The notes: generated by a model from the letters alone, not told the origin. A stretch of 64,000 nt of DNA from Aphis gossypii (GCF_020184175.1 NC_065532.1:43854287-43918286); one strand, 5' to 3'. Positions 12,346-24,912 are shown, numbered from the stretch's first letter. A program made the numbers and translations.

Positions 12346-14212
12346 TGATTTTATTTGATTATACTTCCGATGTCTTAATTTTTTTTTATAAAATAAAATA
12401 TTATTCACGCATGTAACATAACGAAATAACCCATTTTATGCCCATCGGTAAAAATGGTTATATTATTATTAAGCAATAAAAAATAGTAAAAAAATACAAA
12501 TAAGAATATAACGAGATCGTATATTATTTTCATTATCAATCATTGACAATGAGTCACTCATAATAAATATTTATGAAACAAAATACAACAGTCAAATAAT
12601 TGTGAAACGTACGAGCGATCTGAAACATAATATCGTCGAAAGTATACAATAAGTTATTAATTTAAAATTATTGTTATTTGATGGTGATCAATGATCATAT
12701 TATATAATTATAATTACATAAAATAATCAATTATATATTTAATTTTAATTTTTGTACCTGTAGCGTGCCACGTATGAGCAACGGTAGAGATGTAGTATAA
12801 AGTAGATTAGCTAATAAAATAAAGACTGATGAAATATTTTTTTAAGTATTTTATTTTTACGAAAATATTCTATGTTCAAATAATTAAATAAATTAAACTC
12901 TAAAAAATATTCCAAAAAGGTATTTTCTAGGTCCAAAAGGTACAATTATTGAACTGGGTGACGTAAAGGTGCTCGCTCTAATTCTGGTGAATCAAGTCTG
13001 AAATGTGCCTATTCTGGGCATTTATATATCATCCAGGGACTCCCGCGGTACCTGCAGATCCCTGCTGGTCAGTGGCACGTGCAAAATTCGCCTTCCCACG
13101 CTCTGCGTCAATTATATATAGATGATTTCCTGTTAAGTCATAAGTGTGCGTCAACTATATATCTATAATATACAGTAGCCTGTAGTTCCGACAAACATTA
13201 ATTCTTATCATACACACCCGTGGTCCACAAATACAATTACACAAAAAACCAAAATTTATAATCTGTAACCTTGTAATTTTTAACCTACTATCGCCTACTA
13301 CCTATCGTGTATTAAGTGTGTACTGTACAGACCTATAATATGTGATCCACAACAAATCGTTGCTACTTTTTCTTCTACAATACAATTATTGAACATGGTT
13401 ATACCCATTCATTATGGTGTGTATTCAAATTATGTTCGTGAGACCATTACAGATAAGATAGGTAGGTGTTATCTTTTACCTTATTTTATATATTATTAAA
13501 GGTACACACCGCACAACGAAATAGCAATAACGGTAACATTTGAAGTTCTCATATCGGGAGACGGTATTCTTTGCTCATTTTATTACTTGTATTTTACGCC
13601 ACGAATTGGTACATGTAAGTACGTATGTAATTTGCACCAAAATAAAAAAATATTACATGTATTTTGAGCCACATATATAAGTTAATTTTGGTAGGTAATT
13701 TGCACCACGAAAGAAAACGAAATTGAAAATGTAATTTTCGCGTAATCATATCAATTTATTTGTAAATATAAATTTTTTGTACAAATTGTATACTAACAAT
13801 TTGTTTTACTAAGTCCAATGGCACTTATGATCTTTATTATCAGTTTTTTTTTATACTCAACTTGTTTATTAGCAAGTTATGAAATTAAATTTATTTATTT
13901 TCAATGATAAAATTTTTATATTTTTGTATTTCAAATTTATTATTATTATTATTATTTTATTGGCTGCAGTCTCTTGAAAAATTTTAGAATTTTATATATA
14001 TTTCAATCTTAAAGGAAAAAAGAAAATTCTCAATTTACAAACATTGAACTTATACCAATTTATAATGACTTAAAAATAAAATATAAATATAAAGTATGGA
14101 ATTGTATTTAAATATTTGTTTCTTCAATAATATATCTTTAACTCATCACTTTATGAGATATAAAATAGGGGATGGGTACGAGTCTTTCCTCCAAGAAATG
14201 GTAATGTATAGT
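12346..14212. other. AT-rich stretch, no gene recognised
   Basis: No supported coding region. The segment 13168-13320 ('agcctgtagttccgacaaac') is repeated near 26618-26735 and, inverted, near 24110-24250, so it belongs to a dispersed repeat. Confidence 0.4.
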
Positions 14213-14352
14213 ATAGTACGCAACATGAAAACGTGCGGATGATCACTGCAGGCCCAGTGGCCTTTTAGCGTTGGTAGTTTCTAAACTGCTCAAGTGTATA
14301 TAGAACCGCTGTCACGCTGCGGTCATCCACACGTTTTCGTGTCGAGTACTAA
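14213..14352. mobile_element. short TIR element (MITE)
   Basis: About 140 bp with imperfect inverted ends of about 38 bp: left 'agtacgcaacatgaaaacgt', right the reverse complement with several mismatches ('acgttttcgtgtcgagtact'). Non-coding. Confidence 0.6.
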
Positions 14353-15240
14353 AGTTATTTATTATGTATATTTTTTACTTACCTTTCGAACATGATCATC
14401 AGATGTACCTATCATAATTGTTGTAGTGGATATTAAATAGTTAGAAGAGAAAAAGTTTTATTGAAATATTATAATAGACAAATCGAAAGATAGAGTTAAC
14501 AGAAAATTACATTTTTTACATTTATAAAAATGAACAGTAGTTTTGAACATTTACTAAGAATGTGTTAGGTAAGTAAATAAGCGTCCTGTTGATTGTCATA
14601 CCTAGTATATTTTATAAATGTTAGTATGTTACCTTTGTACCTAAATTTACAGATGGCGGCATTAATCATTTGTATATTGACATGTTATATGTACTATTAT
14701 TATAATAATTTGTTTTTATACAGCTTCAAAGATTAATAAATTTCTTAACTCTAAAAATAATTTTATCAATAATAGTTACCTTATGTAAATTAATATTTGT
14801 GTAGTTGAATAAATAATATTCCATTTATTTTTTTTATCTTCTTTATCTTAAATCTAAATATAACCTAATTAACAATAAATATCTTTTGTTAATTATTGTT
14901 TGTGTAGCTGTACCGGATGATATATTTGTTTAATATTCTTAAATTTAAATAATGATAAATAAAAATGTATATATCACTACAGTTGTAGTTTGCAAATGTA
15001 GAGTTTAATTTCATAATAATCAAAACGTAATTTTAGAAAACTTCATAATCCACATTTCAATGGTGCGAAGTCAATTATGTGATTTTCGAAGATCAAAATG
15101 CCGTGATCATTCAAACACCGCAGAACGTTTATGTCAACAATTTTCCGAAAACCAATTGTCCAGCAAAATAGCTAAGAATACCTAATAAATAAATTATTAG
15201 AAACCCCTGTGCATAACATTTATTTCATATAAAATTATAA

Positions 15241-15560
15241 GGGGCTGTGTGGTGCAGTGGTCACACAAGTTGGCCACGACGCGCGCAGTAACCAATTCGA
15301 ACCCGGCTCAGTGCAAAAAATATTCTGCAGAATTTTCGGTAGTCTCTCTTCCCAGCTGTCGTTCTGGTTGCCTACTCTTCCCCCCATCGGACCCACTCAA
15401 CTGGGAGTGAAATCCACACAAATGAATATTCTCTTCCTAAGAGAAGGGGATTCAAGTATTACATACTGCACTCTACCCCAAAACGAAAAAGACTTCAATA
15501 AAGACCCAAATGGTCGTTTCGATAATAATAATTGAAAAAATAAATAAATAAATTGTAAGG
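15241..15560 (+). mobile_element. tRNA-derived SINE
   Basis: The head (15241-15315) contains an A-box-like 'tggtgcagtgg' and a B-box-like 'attcgaacccgg', the internal RNA polymerase III promoter elements of tRNA genes. A unique ~200 bp body follows, ending in an AT-rich tail with AAT and TAAA repeats near 15525-15555. The spacing and the lack of a foldable acceptor stem argue against a functional tRNA. A second copy of the same SINE lies at 42881 in the duplicated unit, so the insertion predates the duplication. Confidence 0.8.
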
Positions 15561-15802
15561 TATTGTACTTTTTTTTTCTGGTTGGAACCGACAACCGGTA
15601 GGAAAACGCTTTCGCATTACTTCCTCCCGGTCGCCATAGTTTATTTGATAAAAACAAATTAATACATCAGAAAATGGGAATTGGTGAGACAATCCCCCAC
15701 CTAACTCTTTTACAAATAAAAATTACAATTTACAAAATACAACTTATTTTAGCTCGTTTAATCGGTTACCAGCGATAATTAAAAGTTATAATAAAATATA
15801 AT

Positions 15803-18069
15803 CTATGATGGTGCACATTCTTGCAATTCTTGATATTCTTGCGGGGATACATCAATCTCTGAACACCCATTTTCCAGCGCATATTGTAGACATGAGCCTT
15901 TTCCGTTTCTCCTGGCCAGATCACACGTACGTTTGTCCCACGGGCAGCCGTGTTCATGGGCATACCGCAGCACATCAATATGCCCACAGCCTGCGGCCCA
16001 CATACACGTGTCCTCGTTCCATGGACAACCGTTTTCATGCGCATACCGCAGGACATCCATGTGTCCGGAGAATGCGGCCACCATACACGTGTCCTCGTTC
16101 CATGGACAACCGTTTTCATGGGCATACCGCAAGACATCCAGGTGCCCGTAGCTTGCGGCCGCGATACTCGTTCTCACGTCCCATGGACAACCGTGTTCAT
16201 GGGCATACCGCAGCATGTCCATGTGCCCACGTTTTGCGGCTGCCTTACACGTGATCTCGTTCCATGGACAACCGTTTTCATGCGCATACCGCAAGACATC
16301 CATGTGTCCGTAGACTACGGCCACCATACACGTGTCCTCGTTCCATGGACAACCGTTTTCATGGGCATACCGCAAGACATCCAGGTGCCCGTAGCTTGCG
16401 GCCGCGATACTCGTTCTCACGTCCCATGGACAACCGTGTTCATGGGCATACCGCAGCATGTCCATGTGCCCACGTTTTGCGGCTGCCATACACGTGTTCT
16501 CGTTCCATGGACAACCGTTTTCATGCGCATACCGCAAAACATCCACGTGCCCGTATTTTGCGGCCGCGATACTCGTAACCTCGTTCCACGGACAACCGTT
16601 TTCATGGGCATACCGCAAGACATCCACGTGCCCGTAGGTTGCGGCCGCGATACTCGTTCTCACGTCCCATGGACAACCGTGTTCATGGGCATACCGCAGC
16701 ATGTCCATGTGCCCACGTTTTGCAGCTGCCTCACACGTGTTCTCGTTCCATGGACAACCGTTTTCATGCGCATACCGCAAAACATCCACGTGCCCGGAGC
16801 TTGCGGCCATGGTACACGTGATTTCATTCCACGGGCATCCGTGTTCATGCGCATACCGTAAGACATCCATGTGCCCGAAGCCTGCGGCTGCGTTACACGT
16901 GTCCACGTTCCATGGACAACCGTTTTCATGGGCATACCGCAAGACATCCACGTGCCCGTAGGTTGCGGCCGCGATACTCGTTCTCACGTCCCATGGACAA
17001 CCGTGTTCATGGGCATACCGCAGCATGTCCATGTGCCCACGTTTTGCAGCTGCCTCACACGTGGTCTCGTTCCACGGGCAACCGTTTTCATGCGCATACC
17101 GCAACAAATCAATATGCCCACCTTCTGCGGCGGCTTTACACGTGTTATCGTCCCATAGACACCCATTGTTGTGGAGGTATACTAGACACTCCAGTTGGCC
17201 ATTAAGGGCCGCTACCTGGCACACGACCTCATCAAATGAACGAAAGCGATTGTATTCAATTTCATTTTTAGCAGCATTTGCGCGTACGGATCGTGTCCAC
17301 GGGAACCCGCAAACTTCAGTGAACGCTAAACATATTAAATGACCACTTGCAGCGGCCTTTTCGCTCATCGGGTAATCTAAAATTTAACATACTATTATAT
17401 AACTGGATAACTCATAATACAAATGCATATTTAAAGTAAATCAAGTGTTGACTCATTTATTGCAGCGTTAGAATCCTTTCAAGGAGATTATTGCGTAGAT
17501 AAATATTTCAGCAGGACTTAATTAAAAAATTAGAACAAGTCCTTGAAAAATATTGAGGTATTATACCAAACATATCAAATAAAATATTTATGATAGCCTT
17601 CCAAAGTCCTGGGACTACTATTTGAAAAAAAATACTTGTGAAATGAAAATTCTCGTTCCCTTCAGGAGCATTATCAATATTTACCACAACGATTGATCAT
17701 GTGCGAATGTGCAGGTTTGGATTATAGGAAAAAGGTGATCAATTAGCCATTAGAGTAGTATTTAATACGGTTAAACGGAAAATATGTAACAATGGTTGGG
17801 TTTTATGAATAAAAGTAAATACAGTAATAATATTCGAGTTTATTACACTCTTTATATTCGTTCAAACTATAATCTTGCTTACCTTCATCTTCCATATATT
17901 TAACTTCGATATCATTATCTACAATATTTAATTTTGACTTTTTTTTCTGGTAATTCATAATATCGATACAACAGGGTTGTATATCAATTTTCAAAGTTTC
18001 CAAATCGTCGTAAAAATCCTTTTCTTCATCGTTGCAAGTGTAGTAAGATAACTTTGCCAAAGAGAACAT
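15803..18069 (-). CDS. ankyrin-type 27-aa tandem repeat protein, copy A (two coding exons)
   Basis: Proposed model: exon 1 at 18069-17883 (62 codons plus one base, starting MFSLAKLSYYTCNDEEKDFY), donor AAG|GTAAGC, a 506-bp intron, acceptor ATTTTAG at 17378-17377, and exon 2 at 17376-15803. The phase-1 junction creates an Asp codon and runs into YPMSEKAAASGHLICLAF, giving about 586 residues. Exon 2 has two or three diverged leading units, then 15 near-identical 27-residue units of the form GH.DVLRYAHENGCPWNE.TC.AAA.., and a short degenerate closing unit ending QECAPS. The pattern fits the ankyrin-repeat superfamily; the strict GCPW and regularity resemble arrays I associate with protists and large DNA viruses. 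No signal peptide or membrane helix is seen. An acceptor (tttttcacag) just before the ATG suggests a non-coding 5' exon. Function unknown; protein binding is the usual role of such repeats. Confidence 0.8.
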
Positions 18070-19788
18070 TTTACAGCTGTGAAAAACAATAAAGTGTTAA
18101 TGATATTATATGTGAGCTATAATACTGTTATTAATATAAAATCAATATTAAAAATAATGATACAAGAACTACGATTGGTGTACCTAGTCTGATAGACCCG
18201 CATAGTTTTCTGTCACGGTAAATTAAAAAATATAAATAATAACAACGAATGTCAACTAAATTGCAGTACCTAAGAAGAAAGTACACTAAATAATATATTA
18301 AAATCATTAAGTATAATATTACTTATTTCCTTCAAATACTATACAATATACTTACTAATAATACTGCAAAAACACTTAACTAATCCTATCAAATTATGTT
18401 GTTGCTCGTAAACCTATATTGATTGTGTTATTTTGGAGGGTGCCCTAAATCGCTAAACTTGATACCTACAGCGCAACATTTGTAAGATGTGAAGCATTGT
18501 AAACAGTAGCAACACGCCGTTTATTCCGTTAATTTTTTATGTAAATTGCGGCCCGGGTAGGTATATTTTATACATACGTAAATTACGTCTATGGTTTTTC
18601 TTTTTAAATTTTTGTTAAGTTTTTGTCGATTTATAATTGGTCCAGAAATTCGTAAATAATTGCGATCTTTAAATTTTCTATACAAATTATTATAAAATTT
18701 CATAAAATACTTACACGTTTTAACTGTAAAACACATAGCATTGAACAATATTAAATATGATATTAATACTTATCTTGTAATTGAACAGCCTTTAGGAAAT
18801 CAAATATATCCATGTTCCGTAATTTACGTCCATTTCAAATTTACCTGGGAGGCAATTCACATATGTTTTAAAATTACACTGGCTGCAATTTACATAATAC
18901 CTATATGACTAAATGACCTTTATTTTCCTCTCCAAATTGTTTTTCATAACAGTAATAAATAATACTTCCAAGTACATACACATATTTGTGTTAGCAGTGT
19001 GTTTTTATTATAAAATTTATAATTATTATAGTACTTACGAACTAAATGAGTTTTTTCATTTTTTCAGTATACATATAAGAAATTGTTAATTTTCATAAAC
19101 TATAGTATTACCTCTATTGACGTGTTACACAAAAAAATTGATAAAATTAATGGTTCAATAAAATTTAATGGACTTGGTTAAGTTAGGGCCACTCAATCAT
19201 GTTTAAATGCATATTAGGTGACTATTGATTCAATGTATGATGTTTAGTGATTGTTCTGAAAAACTGGAAACCCATTATAAGTATGATAGATCATTCTTAA
19301 AATTTTGAATTACAATCATGCTACAATTTGAATTTTATTTTGTTTTGGAGTCACAACCAATGTTTTATTGATTCAGCGGTAAAGTGAACAAAAACGGTAC
19401 CTATACTTGTTTATTATAAGAACTAGTTTTAAGTTTATATATAATATAAAACTAGTTCATATTTAATGTCTTGAACTTAAACTGACAAAGTTTTTTAAAA
19501 AAATTTACTAATAGTTTTAAAAAGACAATTATTAACGAAGATGAATTTTTATAGATAATAGATCATGGAATTATGTTTAATCACTATAGGTTTCAGTAAT
19601 TGTCGAATAATAAACATTTTTTTGGAAAAATAAATGATAAAGGTTACCAATTTAGTGAAACAATAAATGTATACACTATGTTTATATTATATTATATATA
19701 ATTTATTAATTTATATATATACATATTACGTATAGGCAAGACGTATTCAAATATTTGAAATTTAAAATGCTTAATCGGTAAACGTCAT

Positions 19789-20043
19789 TTATCGGAGACG
19801 ATAGCGGTAGAATATTGCAGCTGCGAGCACAATAGGCAGAGAAAATACAATGAAATACATGGGTGTGATCATGCTGTGAACAAAATATTCCGTAGAAGAC
19901 TCCAAAGAGAAATCGCTGTTTGGACCCCAACACGATAATACTGATATAGTTTTCTTTTTCGTTGTTCGTGTGACACCATATGTTGGTAGTCTTTTATATA
20001 CATCGGCATAATACGAGTATGTGTTTTCATTGTGTGTGAGGAT
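19789..20043 (-). CDS. putative terminal exon of a small membrane protein, copy A
   Basis: An 84-codon open frame closes at TAA (19791-19789). It ends with an acidic stretch (DFSLESSTEYFVHS), a hydrophobic segment of about 19 residues (MYFIVFSLPIVLAAAIFY) and a basic end (RYRLR), the layout of a single-pass C-terminal membrane anchor. The same frame is kept in the copies at 36584-36838 and 46727-46981 with only a few substitutions (M to I, L to R, K to N). There is no convincing ATG; a possible acceptor (aactatatcag) lies inside the frame, so it may be the last exon of a spliced gene, perhaps joined to the exon at 22109-21975. A longer frame in another phase (75 codons, beginning with GTG) covers the same bases and looks less protein-like. 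Family unknown; the low divergence between copies limits what conservation proves. Confidence 0.35.
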   Translation of the reverse strand: MLTHNENTYSYYADVYKRLPTYGVTRTTKKKTISVLSCWGPNSDFSLESSTEYFVHSMITPMYFIVFSLPIVLAAAIFYRYRLR

Positions 20044-20078
20044 TTAACGACTGTTATAGCCCATACTGCAGAGTTGTG

Positions 20079-20113
<35 letters not shown>

Positions 20114-21974
20114 CCCTTGTAATAGTTTTCGGGCACTGGACAATATTGTTTTTTAAAAAGATGTCACTTTTAATCTTGATTTAAGTAGCATCCGGTATAT
20201 ATATATATATTCTAGGACATTAAAATATATAGTCAGAAAAAATATATACATATATATAATTATCTTTAGAAGTATAAACCTTTTCAGTCGAAGATTATAA
20301 ATTGTTGCCTTGGTAAAGATATGTATAATACATATGTATATTATATATATATATATAATTATCTGAAAACGACAGTCCTCGAAGAGAGATCATTACACAC
20401 GACCGGTGTCGCAAAGTAATCTCAATAACTATCTGCACGGTCAAGTAGGAAAACCGATAATATAATATTATGTAGAAACGGTTAGATATGAAATAAAATT
20501 ATATAATTACTAAGATTTTTCAGTTGAATATAAGGAGAAAAACATCTTTACCGCTAAACACGATTTAATGTATAAAATGACTTGTATACAAATTAATATA
20601 GCGTAGTATTTGGTTGAAAAAGGTAACACTCCCGCATGTATTGCAGTATATCGCTGACGGTCATCTCATTTTACGTCGATAGAGACATAACATTATTATC
20701 CTAAAGAAATTTCAATTTTGAAATGACTTTTCAAATCAGCATGTAGATATATTTAATTTATTGCATTTTCTTAACCGTATAACAAACATTTTTTATGTTG
20801 TCTAGTCGGTTATATCCTAAGGAATTTTATAAGGAAACTTAAATGTGTCTACTACCATAAGGCTTTTTAGTGTGTGCAAAGTAAATTAATATTAGTATAT
20901 GTGCACTAGTGTGTTACACATTTCGCCCGGCTTCCAAAAACCGTAACAATATACACACGCACAATCATGTCAAATAGTACAAAATGGTACGATTTTAGTG
21001 ATTATACACTAATTTAGTTTTTAAATAGACATATTATTCTGCTATGAAAAAAATGTGAGACTTTGGCTGGTCCGAAATCGATTCAGTAAAATCATTAATT
21101 CAAAATTGTGCATTTTAATATAAATTAAATTAAACAATCGAAAGTCTAGCACAATCTTGTTACAGCTTAAATAGTTTAAAACGGTTTTTTTTCTCGATTA
21201 GAATTGATTTTATTAAATTCTTTAAATAGTTAAGTACACAAAAATAATAGTTTTAATATATTAAAGCTGTAATAATAATACAAATATTAAATAAATATTT
21301 ATGTAGCAAATAAAACATTAAGTATTTATCTTAACTAATTAAAATTCACATAAAACATACAAAAAAAAATATATATATCTTATTCAAAAAAAATTAATTT
21401 GGATTGCGGTTGCGAGAATAAAGGAGTAAAAACTTTCCCTAAATGTGCACTTTGGTACTACCTATCTATCACATTAAACCGTTTTTTTAATCTAAGACCA
21501 CCGAGTTGAGATATTTAGTGGTACCTACATATAAAGCGGGACACACTGTTTATACAAAAAAAATGATTATAATATAATTAAGAAATCAGTTTGTTCGTAA
21601 ATTGGTTGCTGTAAACATTATTATACAATAATTAACTATACCTAATTTATTCACAAAAATCTACATAAAATTGATAACTTAACTTTAACTTATTTGTCAT
21701 GTAAAGCAATGCATAATACTTCATAATAACAGAGAATAAAAAACCTAATAACTATTTATAATTAATCAAGTTATTATACAGCCCAAGTCTGCTAATTAAT
21801 TTGAATACACCAAGCATGCAGAGAATCACTTTCGAAAAAAATTTAAAAATCCTTTTTCTTCCTAATCTAAACGCCTTATCCCATACTTGTCAGTTCTCAC
21901 CCACCCTTAAGGTCGTTAGAATGCAATTTAAATAAAATAATATTTGATTATTTATATAAATAAAACAGACATAC

Positions 21975-22109
21975 CTGAATGTACAACACGAGATGAACAG
22001 TGACGATTGTATTCTCTTCCACAATAGATACCTCGAAGCCGTGACTCAAAAACGAGACTGAGTTGGTCTGTACTCTGTAGACTGTAGAGTGTACTGTTGG
22101 CGATACCAT
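21975..22109 (-). CDS. putative first coding exon, copy A
   Basis: From ATG at 22109 there are 45 open codons ending exactly at a strong donor, TTCAG|GTATGTC (phase 0). The peptide begins MVSPTVHSTVYRVQ and ends with a hydrophobic run (TIVTVHLVLYIQ). The upstream 100 bp is less AT-rich than the surroundings, as expected near a promoter. Unit B keeps the same ATG, frame length and donor at 48182-48048. It could equally be a non-coding first exon of the ankyrin-type gene downstream on the same strand, because a second ATG frame is also open across it. No family recognised. Confidence 0.35.
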
Positions 22110-22585
22110 GACACATTGGCAAAATGGCAAACTAGTGAGCCCAGATAGATTAGATATACTACTCAAGCGCTCCCCGTGTTTGACTCGAGTTTTATCAATT
22201 GATAGTTTCGATTTTTATACTATCGATAATTTACAAGATCGATACTTACATTTTGGATAATTATTTATTTTTTATTATTTATAAAATAGAATAATATATT
22301 ATTTTATTTAATATATTTTTAGAAATGGTTACGTTTTAAATTTTAGTACACAAAATAATTTGTAAACGTAATTGATTATATTTAATGATTATAATTGATT
22401 TTAAGCCCATAAAAAAGATTAAATAGAAAGGCAACTCCCACAGCACGTTTAGATACTCTACTCTGAGCGCTCCCGTGTTTCACTCAAGTTTTAACAATTG
22501 ATAGTTTCGATTTTTATACTATCGATAATTTACAAGATCTATACTAACATTATTGATAATTATTTTTTTTATATATATTTTAATA

Positions 22586-23842
22586 GCCTGAATACACCAA
22601 AATGTAAGTTCTTTTATAATTATTGTAAGCTAAACTTATAAAAAATCTTGTATTAAATTTTTAACTCTTAGCTATCTATACAAACATTTTTATGAATTAT
22701 ACCTACAAAATAATTTTCAAATATTCATAATTTTGACGAATTTTCGTCAAAATTAGAACTTCAAATTCTAATAAAAAAAAATTGTGCCTATGTATTCTAA
22801 TAATTTTTTAATTACTATAAGAATAAAATATGAGGAACTTTGTTTAAAATTTTTAAGTACTTTGATAAGGCCAAAAAATTTTATCGACATCTCAAAAAAA
22901 AATTTATTTCAGTTGTCTATAAATAGCTCGAAAAAACTCAAAATGTTTTGAAAATTAAATCATGTAAAGAAAATGCCAATCTAAATAACTGGTAAAATTT
23001 TCAAGTATCTATGACTTATACTTTTTGAATAATAACAAATATTTAAAATCGTATGAGGATAAAATCGTTATCGTTACGCGATTTCGTAAAAATTTAAATT
23101 TCAAATTAACTTAAAATTTTTCTTATAATGATGCTTCGAGTTTCCTCTATAGATACTTGAAGGAAAACTTATAGAAAACTTAGTGTTGTATTTTAAATTC
23201 TTAGTTATTAGCACAAAAAATTTTATGATTTTTCAACTTAAAAATTACTTGCAAATATTCACGTTTTCGACAGATTTCGTAAAAATTTGAACTATAAACG
23301 CTTATAAAAAAAAAATTGTGACTAACGATTTTTAATTTTTTTTAGCTACAAAAAGAACCTTGTATTAAATTTTCTAGTTATTTTGGTCATCCAAAATTTT
23401 TTTACCGACACTTACAAAAAAAAATACGAATGAAAATCGAAAATTTCAGTGGTCTATAAATAACTCAAAAAAAGTCAAAAAAATTTTGTTTAACTGTATA
23501 TAGATAACACTAACATAAACATTTGGTGAAAATTTCAAGTATTTACAGTGATTAGTTTTTAAATAACAACCATATAAAAAAATCGATTCGGTCGAAAACT
23601 AGTTTTGCGTAAAAATTCCCGTTTTTCCGTCATTTTTTTTTTTGTTTTTCTGAAAACTGTTGGAAAATGTTTGCTTTTTACCTCTATAATGCACCAAGGA
23701 TATTCACTTTTCCATCGGAAACCACCCCCGAAGTTTAAAATTGAAGCATTATTTCGATTAGTTATGCTGTACACAGACACAAAAATAAAACATACATCAT
23801 TGTAAAATCAATACATTCATCACTCCGTTCAGAATCTAAAAT
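22586..23842 (-). repeat. R1 repeat, inverted partial copy
   Basis: Reverse-complement copy: the left end of the family is at 23842 ('gttcagaatctaaa' read on the plus strand) and the copy runs down to 22586. Two of the ~540 bp internal units are recognisable ('tctataaatagctc' near 22917 and 'tctataaataactc' near 23453). The right-hand terminal block is missing, so it is truncated. Confidence 0.7.
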
Positions 23843-24912
23843 ATTATATCGATTTGCTTAATTGTTGCTTATTGATAAGGAATTTTTTGAGAGAATTTGT
23901 GTAGTTTGTGTTCTATCCGTGCAACCGTTTGCACCAATGATATAATTCTACAATTTGGCTTAAAATTTATAGGTACATTATACAATAAATAAATTAAATT
24001 GAATAGATTCGAATTCCTAATTCCTACGAAAACATTTAAATACTTGCTAGATGAAAATAATTTATTGTTGTTGTTGTACACATATCAATTTGTCTCGGTA
24101 GTCGGTACTTGTGTTTTACTTTTGTATAATTTTATAATAGTATTAGGTATTTTAATATAATGTTGATGATCTAACAAATTTTAGTTTTTTGTGTACTTAC
24201 CACGTCTGTGTATGACAACAATTATCGTTTTCCGACCTACAAGCTACAGTATATTACTATATTTTCTACTTCATTTCAACCATATCCTGGTTAAAACGAT
24301 ACAATGTGTGTTAAACTCTGCGTGTCTTTTTTTTTTTTTGTAATTTGGTCGATATACCTCCCTGCAGGATGCAATGTCAATGTGTATTGTGTATAAATAC
24401 TAGCAATATTACCGGATGAAGAACGTTAACAATACGATGAGCAGCCTTATATGTGACATGTACCTATTTACATTAGGTTTAACGGTGAACGAAAAAATAA
24501 AGCGCAAGTACCTTTTATTAAAGATACGGATATTTTATAATATATAGCTCTTAATATGTATTTCTAATCATATATTGTTATCAAATGTTATTATTTTACA
24601 TAGCGTACCAAAAACATCTGGTTTAGAGTAGAACTGGATACCTCTGTTTTAAATGAAGTCAAAACTGTTATAATTTATGAAATTATATTTTCTCATGTTA
24701 TATAGCAACTCAAATAAAAACGAGTATAAAATCTAATTTAATAGTGGATATATTAGACTCGTATAGTCATTGACAATTAATGTTCACGTTAAGAATATCA
24801 ATAATATAAAGAATGTATCTATTGATGCTTATTAGCAGACACATTAAGGTCATCTGCCGCAACCATACAATGCACATCCGTTAACATGCCCAAGTGATCG
24901 AATCGTATAGTG

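Larger units (their letters stand above)
14624..22585. repeat. segmental duplication unit A
   Basis: This block matches 42251-48600 (unit B) in order and orientation: SINE, ankyrin-type gene, leader exon, membrane-tail exon, upstream exon. Parts also match 26745-27600 and 36300-42250. Relative to B it lacks about 370 bp between the leader exon and 18110 (present at 45510-45890 and 26910-27280). It keeps about 620 bp (18325-18950) and about 870 bp (20955-21815) that B lacks. Microsatellites are present, for example (ATT)n at 20080-20110. Confidence 0.85.

Noticed and set aside
15241..15315. Possible tRNA gene
   Set aside because: A- and B-box-like sequences are present, but there is no complete cloverleaf and a SINE body and tail follow. 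The same structure recurs at 42881.
15950..16861. 303-codon plus-strand open frame (and other long frames) across the repeat array, also at 43828-44607
   Set aside because: The 81-bp period keeps several antisense frames open at once. They mirror the real minus-strand gene, which has the splice sites, leader exon and ankyrin-type pattern.
15803..17368. Regular 81-bp direct repeats that could be mistaken for a CRISPR array or satellite
   Set aside because: There are no spacers; the repeats are contiguous, in frame and encode a conserved 27-aa unit in a spliced eukaryotic gene.
19706..19933. 75-codon frame repeated in three units, read as a protein
   Set aside because: It begins with GTG, has an unusual composition and overlaps a better frame with a membrane-anchor signature; repetition is explained by segmental duplication.
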